DNA of 64,000 nucleotides from Flavobacteriales bacterium (GTDB lineage: Bacteria > Bacteroidota > Bacteroidia > Flavobacteriales_F > PHOS-HE28). The DNA is taken from positions 384,175-448,174 of the forward strand of contig JADJCS010000002.1 in the NCBI GenBank assembly GCA_016703105.1. The letters run 5' to 3'. Below, piece after piece: positions 16,054-23,074 of this stretch. A program made the position numbers and the translations under genes. The notes under the pieces were generated by a model. It worked only from the letters and a program-made list of their open reading frames with translations, was not told where the DNA came from and did no database searches. Each line of letters starts with the position of its first letter. Within the stretch, counting starts at the first letter, position 1.

Positions 16054-17181
16054 CTAGGCGCGAGGCTTGCCGAACACCACACTTTCTTCGGCGTGTGGCG
16101 TGAAATGGCCGAAGTAGAATTCGTAGTCCAAGCCGAGCGAGGCGATGAACTGGGGCACGGTCCAGAAGTCGCTCAGGTCGTGGTACACGCAGATCGCGAT
16201 CTTCGGTTCGAACCGCTGAATGGTCTGGCGAGCGCCTTCCAATGCCTGCATCTCGGCACCTTCGATATCCATCTTGATGAAGTCGATGCGCGCGGTGCCG
16301 GTGCGTGTCACCATATCATCGATGGTCAAGGTCTTCACCGCCTTGGCGTCCGGCGCTTTCGGTTCGGGAGACACGGTGGTGCCGGGCCCGGTGCCGCTGA
16401 TGAAGAGGTCCGCGTCGCTCACCGACCAGACCGGGTTCCGTGCAACGGTGATGCGCTGGGCAATGTCCGGGTTGAGGGCCAGGTTCTGCTCGAAGACCGC
16501 GAGGTTGTCCGGCATGAACTCAAACGAGATCACCCGGCCGGTGGGGCCCACGAGGTGCGCGAAATAGAGCGCACTATCGCCCCAGCAACCGCCTGCGTCG
16601 ATCGCCACATCGCCGGGTTCCGCTTCTACTGCGCCTTTCACCAAAGGGTACCGGTATTGCTGTTGTTGGTACAAGGCTTCCAAACCCACCGGCCCGCCGA
16701 AGAGTTTGACAGGAAAACCAATGCCGTTCAGGTCGTACTGGTGGATCGAGCGGCCACCCGGTCCCGTGCTCGTGGTCGGGCTTCCCTGTTGCATCCGTTC
16801 CAATGCTTCGATCCGCGCCCAATGCGTGGGGTTGTTGTTCGGGAGCATCACATGCCTATGACCCAACGCACGGTATGCGAGCACTTGCACGAGGAGGTTC
16901 TTCGATGCTTCATCCGCGAGATGATCGTACAACCAGGACATGCCTTCCACCCATCCCTCCTTGTGGTCGAAGCCGACACCGGCCAGGTGTTGCACGCGCT
17001 TCTCACGCATCCAGCCGAACCGCGCCGCCGTTAGGTCCATGGCATGGCTCAACTTGGTTCTGAGATTCCGGGCGATCGGCCTCTCTGCCCCGAAACGGCG
17101 CCGGTCGAAGTTGTCCGCGTGGTCGTTCTTCAAGTTCGCGACCACCGTGGCGAGATAGTGCTGGATGAACGACTTCGCCAT
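16054..17181 (-). CDS. FkbM-family SAM-dependent methyltransferase
   Basis: A 375-residue protein started at MAKSFIQHYLATVV (ATG at 17181). The C-terminal two thirds hold the FkbM domain: PGDVAIDAGGCWGDSALYFA (motif I, about residues 185-204), GRVISFEFMPDNLAVFEQNL (motif II, about 212), TLTIDDMV and DFIKMDIEGAEMQALEGA (about 290-310), which is highly characteristic. FkbM enzymes O-methylate sugars or small molecules. Lone members in Bacteroidota often sit in glycan loci, but the neighbours here (RlmD, an adenylation enzyme) give no clear pathway. The N-terminal ~150 residues have no recognised domain. Confidence 0.87.
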   Translation of the reverse strand: MAKSFIQHYLATVVANLKNDHADNFDRRRFGAERPIARNLRTKLSHAMDLTAARFGWMREKRVQHLAGVGFDHKEGWVEGMSWLYDHLADEASKNLLVQVLAYRALGHRHVMLPNNNPTHWARIEALERMQQGSPTTSTGPGGRSIHQYDLNGIGFPVKLFGGPVGLEALYQQQQYRYPLVKGAVEAEPGDVAIDAGGCWGDSALYFAHLVGPTGRVISFEFMPDNLAVFEQNLALNPDIAQRITVARNPVWSVSDADLFISGTGPGTTVSPEPKAPDAKAVKTLTIDDMVTRTGTARIDFIKMDIEGAEMQALEGARQTIQRFEPKIAICVYHDLSDFWTVPQFIASLGLDYEFYFGHFTPHAEESVVFGKPRA

Positions 17182-17303
17182 GGAAAGGGGGGCGAAAGTA
17201 GGGATCCATGCCCGAAGGGCTTCGGGTGTCCGCACGGCTGAAGGGGCTTGTCGCCCACGCTTGTGGTGAGAAGCTGTTGCGCTCATCGGCGGGCAGGCAA
17301 TGC

Positions 17304-17385
17304 TTACACGGAGCCACGGAGCGCTCTCCTTGGAAGAGGGGTTGGGGTGAGGGCGCATTCTCCGCGCCTCCGTGGCTCAGTGTGA
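17304..17385. repeat. Imperfect inverted repeat in the FkbM / adenylation-enzyme gap
   Basis: The 240-base gap 17182-17421 contains no gene. Two arms of about 20 bases, TACACGGAGCCACGGAGCGC and the complement of GCGCCTCCGTGGCTCAGTGT, face each other across a loop of some 40 bases. It may be a REP-like element or a transcript-end structure; there is no T tract. Confidence 0.5.
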
Positions 17386-17421
17386 GCTTTTGTCCGAGTG
17401 AACGATGCAAGCCCCGATCGC

Positions 17422-18945
17422 TCAAAGACGCGCCCGTAGTGCCTTCATATCCACCTTGCCGCTGGTGGTGAAGGGCACCTCGTCGATGAAGTGCAGCCGC
17501 GTGGGCACCATGTATTCCGGCAACATTTCGGCACAACGCGCCAGGATCATTTCCTTTTCCTCGCGATGCGCTTCAGGCAGAAACGCTTCAATGCCCAGCG
17601 CGATGCCCTCGCGCACCGGATGAGCGAGGGGATAGGCGAAGGCCGCACCGCTCGCAGCTTTCAAGGCATGCGCGACCTCCTGGAGCTCGATGCGGTGTCC
17701 GCGCACTTTCACCTGATCATCCGTGCGGGCCACGAAGAAAAGATCCCCGTCGGCATCGCGTTCCACGATGTCGCCGGTGCGGTAGTAGGTCTGATCCCCA
17801 CGTGTCACGAACGCGGCTTCGGTGCGCTCGGCATTGCGCCAGTAGCCATCCGTTACTTGAGGACCGCCTAGCAAGAGTTCGCCGATATTGGCTTCGTGTC
17901 CGTCGGCATCCAGCACAGCGCAACTTGATCCTGGGAACACCTGGCCAATGCTCAAGATCCCATGGCGTGACTTGGGTCGCGCCGGGTCCAGGTCATATTC
18001 TGCGATCGCGATGGTCGCTTCGGTGGGGCCGTAGAGGTTCACCACGCGGCCGTTCGGTGTGGCTTGCGCCCATTTCACAGCAAGCTCCGCCGGCAAAGGC
18101 TCCCCACAAAACGCGCTGATGCGCAACGAAGGGAAGGCGCCCGGTTTCAATTGCCGCATGCGTTCCATCAGCATCGCGGTGCTCGGCACGCTGAACCATT
18201 GCGTCAAGGCATGCTCCCGAATGAATCGCGCCGGGGCCATCAGCTCTTCACGTGGGATCACATGCAACGCTGCTCCTGCGGACCAGCACAGGAACAGATC
18301 GTGTACGCTCAGGTCGAAGGTGAGCTCGAAGGTCTGCGAGAAGCGGTCCTCGGCTGTGGGTGCGAAACGCTCGCGCAGATGCTCCACGTAGGCGATCACA
18401 TTGCGGTGACGGATGGGCACGCCCTTCGGCACGCCCGTGCTGCCGGAGGTGAACAGCATATAGGCATGATCGCCAACTACCGGCGTCTCGCTGCTTGCAT
18501 CCGTTGCGGGAACGCAGCCCTCGGGCAGTGGGCCAGGATCAGCACCCGGGGTGCCGATCACCACCACTTTGGGAGGAACAGGCAGCTCACGCCCCAGCTG
18601 GATCGCGGCCGCCGCGTGGGGCTCATCGGCGATGATCACATCGAGCTCCGCCAATGCGGCAATGCGTGCCAGACGTTCCGTCGGCTGGTGCGGGTCCAAC
18701 GGCACGTAGGCCTTGCCGGCCCGCAGAATGCCGAGAACACCCGCATAGGCCCCGAAACTGCGGTAGGCGAAGAGGCCCACGAACGGACCCCGTCCCGCCG
18801 AGCCCTGCACCGATGCGGAAACCGAGCGGGCTCCTTCCTGAAGTTCTCGATAGTTGAACGTCCTGTTCGCGACCACCAGCGCCACCGCATCTGGTGTTCT
18901 ATCGCAGGCGCGCTGGGCATACCCCCACAGTTGATCAGGCTTCAT
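17422..18945 (-). CDS. Stand-alone amino-acid adenylation (AMP-binding) enzyme, DltA-like
   Basis: About 507 residues from MKPDQLWGYAQRA (ATG at 18945; a GTG 36 bases earlier is also possible). Core adenylation motifs appear in order: A2 ILRAGKAYVPLDP, A3 MLFTSGSTGVPKGVPI (about 165-180), A4 FDLSVHDLF with the Asp that contacts the substrate amino group, A5 VVNLYGPTEATIA, A7 TYYRTGDIV, A8 DDQVKVRGHRIELQEV and the catalytic Lys in A10 TTSGKVDMKAL. It activates a carboxylate, probably an amino acid, as the acyl-AMP. No carrier-protein, condensation or Dlt partner genes are visible, so the acceptor is unknown. The length matches DltA and isolated A domains. Confidence 0.88.
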   Translation of the reverse strand: MKPDQLWGYAQRACDRTPDAVALVVANRTFNYRELQEGARSVSASVQGSAGRGPFVGLFAYRSFGAYAGVLGILRAGKAYVPLDPHQPTERLARIAALAELDVIIADEPHAAAAIQLGRELPVPPKVVVIGTPGADPGPLPEGCVPATDASSETPVVGDHAYMLFTSGSTGVPKGVPIRHRNVIAYVEHLRERFAPTAEDRFSQTFELTFDLSVHDLFLCWSAGAALHVIPREELMAPARFIREHALTQWFSVPSTAMLMERMRQLKPGAFPSLRISAFCGEPLPAELAVKWAQATPNGRVVNLYGPTEATIAIAEYDLDPARPKSRHGILSIGQVFPGSSCAVLDADGHEANIGELLLGGPQVTDGYWRNAERTEAAFVTRGDQTYYRTGDIVERDADGDLFFVARTDDQVKVRGHRIELQEVAHALKAASGAAFAYPLAHPVREGIALGIEAFLPEAHREEKEMILARCAEMLPEYMVPTRLHFIDEVPFTTSGKVDMKALRARL

Positions 18946-19001
18946 CAGGCCGCTGTTCGATAGCGGGGACGAAGATGGCACCGATCAGCAGAGCGGGCGG
19001 T

Positions 19002-19634
19002 TCACTTCTTCTTCTTGTACGCCCCGCTGCGCCATGCCTGGAGGAATTGTGCCCAAGCGACCGGGTTGAACAGGTTGACGGTGGGCATGCCGCCTTGCTG
19101 ATAGAGCTTGGTGTTGTCCAAGGCCATCTGGTAGGTGAAACTCGTGTAGGCGTCCGGCGGCAGGTTCTCCATGCGTTGCAGCATTTCCGCCGAACTCAGG
19201 TTCTTCATGGCGATCTGCTCATCGTTATCCGCCAGGTCCAGGTTCAGGAAGGCATCGCGGAATTGCTCTTTGCTCGGCCATGGGTAGACCGACAGTTCTG
19301 CCAGTTGCACTGTATCGGCATACAACTGGTGGATCATGCTGTACTTGCGTTCCTCCAGGTCCATGGGAATAGTGAACTGCGAGCGCTTGAAGCCCACGGC
19401 CGAAAAGATGATGGTATCGCCCTCCTGCGCCACAAAACTGAAGTAGCCGTAAACATCGCTGATGGTCCCCCGATAGCTGTGCTTGATGAGGATATTGGTG
19501 AAGGGGACGGGGGTCAGGCTGTCCCCGCTCACCACCACGCCGCTGAACTGGATCAGCTCGCGATCGTTCATGGCCACCTGGGCCTGGGTGGAAATGAACA
19601 AGGTCGCGACGAGGAGCAGGAGGAGGTAACGCAT
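19002..19634 (-). CDS. Carboxypeptidase-like regulatory-domain secreted protein
   Basis: A 210-residue protein started at MRYLLLLLVATLFIS (ATG at 19634), with a signal peptide cut near STQAQ. Residues about 30-110 form a CarboxypepD_reg-like beta sandwich: FSGVVVSGDSLTPVPFTNIL, GTISDVYGYFSFVAQEGDTI and FSAVGFKRSQFTI. This is the domain found at the N-terminus of SusC/TonB-dependent receptors, here without the barrel. The C-terminal 80 residues are helical and end in KKKK. The function is unknown; a role in the periplasm or outer membrane is inferred. The start is preceded by a good -7 box (TACCTTTG). Confidence 0.8.
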   Translation of the reverse strand: MRYLLLLLVATLFISTQAQVAMNDRELIQFSGVVVSGDSLTPVPFTNILIKHSYRGTISDVYGYFSFVAQEGDTIIFSAVGFKRSQFTIPMDLEERKYSMIHQLYADTVQLAELSVYPWPSKEQFRDAFLNLDLADNDEQIAMKNLSSAEMLQRMENLPPDAYTSFTYQMALDNTKLYQQGGMPTVNLFNPVAWAQFLQAWRSGAYKKKK

Positions 19635-19640
19635 GTGGGG

Positions 19641-19648
19641 CAAAGGTA
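19641..19648 (-). promoter_or_regulatory. -7 promoter box (TACCTTTG)
   Basis: The minus strand reads TACCTTTG seven bases upstream of the ATG at 19634, an exact TAnnTTTG match. The transcript would have almost no leader, a layout repeated at 27959-27966. Confidence 0.55.
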
Positions 19649-19680
19649 GGAGCGGCCCCGGGCAAGGACCGTTCCACGTG

Positions 19681-19722
19681 AAGTCCCCTCCTGTTCGGCA
19701 TTTAGCGTTAGCGGACTTACGC
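19681..19722. repeat. Dispersed repeat R1, copy 1
   Basis: This 42-base segment (starts AAGTCCCCTC, ends GCGGACTTACGC) recurs at 45583-45624 with 38 of 42 positions identical. The ends AAGTCC and GGACTT are complementary, so it can fold as a hairpin. It lies in the 300-base gap before the T9SS gene at 19948. Confidence 0.8.
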
Positions 19723-19760
19723 AGGCCGAGCAGCGGCCGAGGAAGCGCTCCGCCGAACGT

Positions 19761-19812
19761 CTAAGGAGGGGCGTAGGGGTGGTTTCGGTCTGGTTTTCAG
19801 AATGCGGCTTGG
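19761..19812. repeat. Dispersed repeat R2, copy 1
   Basis: About 52 bases starting CTAAGGAGGGG and containing AGGGGTGGTTTCG and GTTTTCAGAA recur in related form at 45125-45178, differing by a few substitutions and one-base gaps. It lies 38 bases from R1 copy 1; in the second locus R1 and R2 flank a small gene. Confidence 0.75.
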
Positions 19813-19853
19813 AACCCACCCCTTTATCCCCTCCCTATGTATCCGCAGCGAGT

Positions 19854-19910
19854 GATCGCTGCTGGGGAGGGGAGTTCCCCGTGCGTGGATCGCTGCTCAG
19901 GAGGGGAGTT
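19854..19910. repeat. Two imperfect direct repeats upstream of a T9SS gene
   Basis: GATCGCTGCT followed by a variable triplet and GAGGGGAGTT occurs at 19854-19876 and again at 19888-19910, 21 of 23 positions identical with a 34-base period. It ends 37 bases before the ATG at 19948, so it could be a regulatory pair or part of the local repeat patch. Nothing else is seen in 19644-19947. Confidence 0.55.
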
Positions 19911-19947
19911 GAACATCATCGTAGCTTGCCCATCCCATATCAATCCC

Positions 19948-21003
19948 ATGCGAACACCCTTACTCTTCAGTTCCCTCCTCGCTCCCTGCCTCCTCCAAGC
20001 CCAGATCACCCTCGGGCCCGCCGACGTGCCCTCGGCAGGGGACACCATGCGCTACTGGAACGCCGCGCTCGCAACCTTCGATGATGCGGATACCGGCCCC
20101 GGCCATGTGTGGGATTTCAGCACCCTGGTCGGCCTGGACGAAGCGGCCGACACTGCCGTCACCGTTGGCTCCACGCCCTTGCTCTATCAGTTCTTCTTCA
20201 ACAACGGGCTGCTTTATCCGGACCACGACGCGAACTATGCCGTGAAGGGCACGGACCTGGACTTCCAGCAACTCACGCTCACCGACCTGTACGACTATTT
20301 CAAGGTGGACGCCGATGGCTTCGACAACGTGGGCTTCGGGGCGAACATCAACGGTATTCCCGCTTCGGTGCAGCGGTTGCCGGTGGACCATATCTACCGC
20401 TTCCCGCTCGACTATGGCAACATGGATACCTCCAGCAGTAATTGGGAGATCACAGTGCCCACGCTGCTATTCTTCTCCCAGGCCCAGACCCGCTTCAACG
20501 AGGTGGATGGCTGGGGCACGCTCTACCTGCCGGAGGATACCGTCGACGTGCTGCGCGTGCGTTCCACTTTGCAGCGCACGGACAGCGTCTACATCGATCA
20601 GTTCGGCATTGGCTTCAGCCTACCAGAGCCGGAGACCGTGGAGTACAAATGGCTCGCCGTGGGCCGGGACTTCCCTGTGCTCCAGGTGAACGTGACCGGC
20701 GGCATTCCCGTGCTGGTGCGATTCCAATCGCAAACGGAGCCGCTTTCCACGGGCATTGCGCAAGAGGAACGGACGGACGGCGCGATCTATCCGAACCCGG
20801 CCACCGATGTGGTTTATGTCCAGGTGCCGGAAGGCGTGCATGGGCAGCTAGGCCTCTTCGATGCGCAGGGGCGGGAGGTACGGCGCGTGGGCCAGGTGAA
20901 CGCGGGTGTGCGTGTGGCCGTGGATGTGAGCGAACTGGCGGCGGGGCGGTATGCGTTGCGTGTGGCTGGGGCTGATTGGAACGTTGGGGTGGTGGTGCGG
21001 TAG
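19948..21003 (+). CDS. Secreted protein with T9SS type A sorting domain
   Basis: A 351-residue protein started at MRTPLLFSSLLAPCLLQAQ, a clear signal peptide; upstream in-frame codons run through intergenic repeats. The central part (about 20-270) has the strand-rich pattern of uncharacterised Bacteroidota surface proteins, such as VWDFSTLVGLDEAADTAVT and KWLAVGRDFPVLQVNVTGG, with no catalytic motif seen. The last ~75 residues form the sorting domain: GAIYPNPATDVVYVQVP, LGLFDAQGREVRR, VDVSELAAGRYALRV and the end VGVVVR. T9SS would export it and the domain would be cleaved at the surface. The TIR-like gene starts only 22 bases after its stop. Confidence 0.88.
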   Translation: MRTPLLFSSLLAPCLLQAQITLGPADVPSAGDTMRYWNAALATFDDADTGPGHVWDFSTLVGLDEAADTAVTVGSTPLLYQFFFNNGLLYPDHDANYAVKGTDLDFQQLTLTDLYDYFKVDADGFDNVGFGANINGIPASVQRLPVDHIYRFPLDYGNMDTSSSNWEITVPTLLFFSQAQTRFNEVDGWGTLYLPEDTVDVLRVRSTLQRTDSVYIDQFGIGFSLPEPETVEYKWLAVGRDFPVLQVNVTGGIPVLVRFQSQTEPLSTGIAQEERTDGAIYPNPATDVVYVQVPEGVHGQLGLFDAQGREVRRVGQVNAGVRVAVDVSELAAGRYALRVAGADWNVGVVVR

Positions 21004-21025
21004 CAGAGGAGGTTGCACGTGCATC

Positions 21026-22287
21026 ATGAATCACAAAGTCTTCATCATATATGGGCGAGACTCACAGGCCCACGTTGAGTTGGTTAAATACGTTAAGTGT
21101 TTGGGCCTGGCGAACATCCCATTTGAAAGAGTGGCAGCAGAGTTGGGCACCTCCGCATTCGTCGCTGATATCGTGCTCAAGGGTATCTCTCAGGCGGATG
21201 TAGTCTTGGCACTCTTCACGCCAGACGAACAAGCGGTTCTATACGGTCCTGACGGCAAGTACCACGGACATGAGGAGGGCAATAGTCGATGGCAAGCGCG
21301 ACCGAATGTTCTCTTCGAGGCTGGTGTCGCATATGGGACAAAAAAGACAAAACGATTCTACTCACATTGGGTGTAGATGTCAAGCTATTCTCCGATGTTT
21401 CAGGAGTATACGTCATGAATCTCGCAACCGATGCGGCAAAAACTGTCCTAAAGGAAAAAATAGAAACCGCACTTGATACGAAGCTCAGCGTTCCTGATAA
21501 ATGGTTGTTGCCGTCTAAGTCCGGGAACTTTAAGCAATGCCTTAGGCGTCGATGGAAGCATTTTGATGAACTAGTTGAGATGGAGGCTGAGCTGCGGCAG
21601 AAGAAACTCTCCAAGACTCACGGGACAAGCTTCCTGGATCTACTGCATCGAATGATTTATGCAAATCCAGGTCATGACTGGACACGAACCAAGGTGCGAG
21701 ACTTAATGACCTTGTGCGAAGCGGAGGGTGGGAGGTCGGCTGCCAATCGAGCATACTGGGCCTACTTCGAAGTGGGTCTTGTTCGATTCTATGATGTTGA
21801 GGCAGACCAATGGTTTACGAACGAAGGCGAGGCTTGGGAAGAATGCGTTGATTATGCGGAAATGACAGAACGCGGGAAGCGATTCTTGCACAAGTTGGCA
21901 CTGACATTACCACCGGCGAAGTCCATTCCAAAGGGTAGAACAACCTCATCGGTAGCTAAGAGCTCGCTTAAGCAAATCGATTTGGAAGAGTATTTCCCGG
22001 GTATTTGGGAGAGCGAGTATAAGTTGAGTGGTGTCAACGGTCGTGATCCTGTAGTTGAGATTAAGAACGGGATTGAGTACTACTCCTTGGGTAAGCACCA
22101 CTTCAACCTTGAGGATATCCGCATAGACGAGAAGAAGAAGAAGCTATTCTTTACTAAGCGTCGCGTGAATAGCAGCGATGAAGACATTGCGGTTAACGAA
22201 CTTGACATTATTGAGCGGGGTCAACTCTACAAGGGCTTTGAGAATGGTACAATACCCGTCAAGTACTACCGCGTAGATGGTCAATGA
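21026..22287 (+). CDS. TIR-like (CAP12-type) nucleotide-binding protein with apparent -1 frameshift
   Basis: ATG 21026 opens a frame with MNHKVFIIYGRDSQAHVEL, the start of the TIR-like family first described as predicted nucleotide-binding proteins (CAP12-type). VVLALFTPDEQAVLYG and RPNVLFEAGVAYG follow; the Glu of NVLFEAG is at the position of the catalytic Glu of TIR NADases. This frame stops at 21376 (116 residues). The -1 frame continues exactly as the family should, KDKTILLTLGVDVKLFSDVSG, to 22287. The joint is the heptamer A AAA AAG at 21340-21346 in -1 slippage phase; one more A would also restore it. The full product of about 420 residues has a C-terminal region of ~300 residues ending in a beta-rich module. 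GC is lower than in neighbours (27 of 60 from 21421 against 39 of 60 from 20521), suggesting transfer. A defence effector role is inferred. Confidence 0.75.
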
Positions 22288-22303
22288 ACTCCGCGCGACT
22301 CGG

Positions 22304-23074
22304 TTAACGCCACCCCACCGCGAACCCCAGATCATCCGTCTGCACCTGGTCCACCGCCAGCGACCAAGCGCGATGGTGCGCGAAGCGATCCTGGACGCCG
22401 AAGACCGCCACATGCAGTCCTTGGGAGCGCGCATGGCGCACGGAGAGTTCGTTCGCAGCGCCGATGGGGACGGTGATGCCACCGTACCGGTGTTCCAGCG
22501 CGGTGGGCATCGCCTCCTCCATGCGGTCCGCATAGTAGCACACGCGAACATCGCTGACACGTTCCCGCACGCGGTCGAGGAATTCCGTGGAGCGGCACTC
22601 GACATATACCCGGCCTTGCAGGTGATGGGCTTGCACCGTGCGACCTAAGGATGCCGCGAACGAATCGAGATAGGTGCTCCATTCGCCCGCTGCGAAGAGC
22701 TTGCAGTCCAGTATGAACAAGCGCGCACCCGAGGTGTCCGTGGAAAGAAGTGTCGTCAATGGCGCAAGACCTAGGCTGGCCAGTTCTTCAGCGGATCGCG
22801 CGTTCACGAAACCAGAGGTGCCCGGTTCGGGCTTCACGAATTGCGGGTGGAAGCAGAAGAGTTGCCCATCCGAGGAGAGTTGAACGTCCAGTTCCACGCC
22901 ATCAGCGCCCAGCGCCCACGCCTCTTTCACCCCAGCGAGCGAATTCAAAGGGGAAGCGCCGCCTTCGCCAGCGCCGCCGTGCCCGACGATCAAAGGGGCA
23001 GGCCCGTCCGGGCGCGTGCAACCCAACGTGGTGGTGATCCCGAAGAGAAGCGCGATACGGGAGGTGCGGCTCAC
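22304..23074 (-). CDS. Glycerophosphodiester phosphodiesterase-like lipoprotein
   Basis: About 256 residues from a GTG at 23074. The signal sequence IALLFGITTTLGC ends in a lipobox-like LGC, so it is probably a lipoprotein. The GDPD fold is recognisable from VGHGGAGEGGASPLNSL (the usual HRG...PENT block), LGADGVELDVQLSSDGQ (metal-binding Glu-x-Asp) and the later ITVPIGAANELSVRHA and VQTDDLG. Some catalytic positions differ: HGG instead of HRG and CFHPQF where HD is usual. Activity on glycerophosphodiesters is therefore probable but not certain. The GTG overlaps the stop of the upstream M23 gene (GTGA), indicating translational coupling. It converges with the TIR-like gene, 16 bases apart. Confidence 0.82.
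   Translation of the reverse strand: MSRTSRIALLFGITTTLGCTRPDGPAPLIVGHGGAGEGGASPLNSLAGVKEAWALGADGVELDVQLSSDGQLFCFHPQFVKPEPGTSGFVNARSAEELASLGLAPLTTLLSTDTSGARLFILDCKLFAAGEWSTYLDSFAASLGRTVQAHHLQGRVYVECRSTEFLDRVRERVSDVRVCYYADRMEEAMPTALEHRYGGITVPIGAANELSVRHARSQGLHVAVFGVQDRFAHHRAWSLAVDQVQTDDLGFAVGWR

Noticed and set aside
16054..18945. Nonribosomal peptide cluster from the FkbM gene and the adenylation enzyme
   Set aside because: No carrier, condensation or thioesterase domain and no export or regulatory genes nearby.
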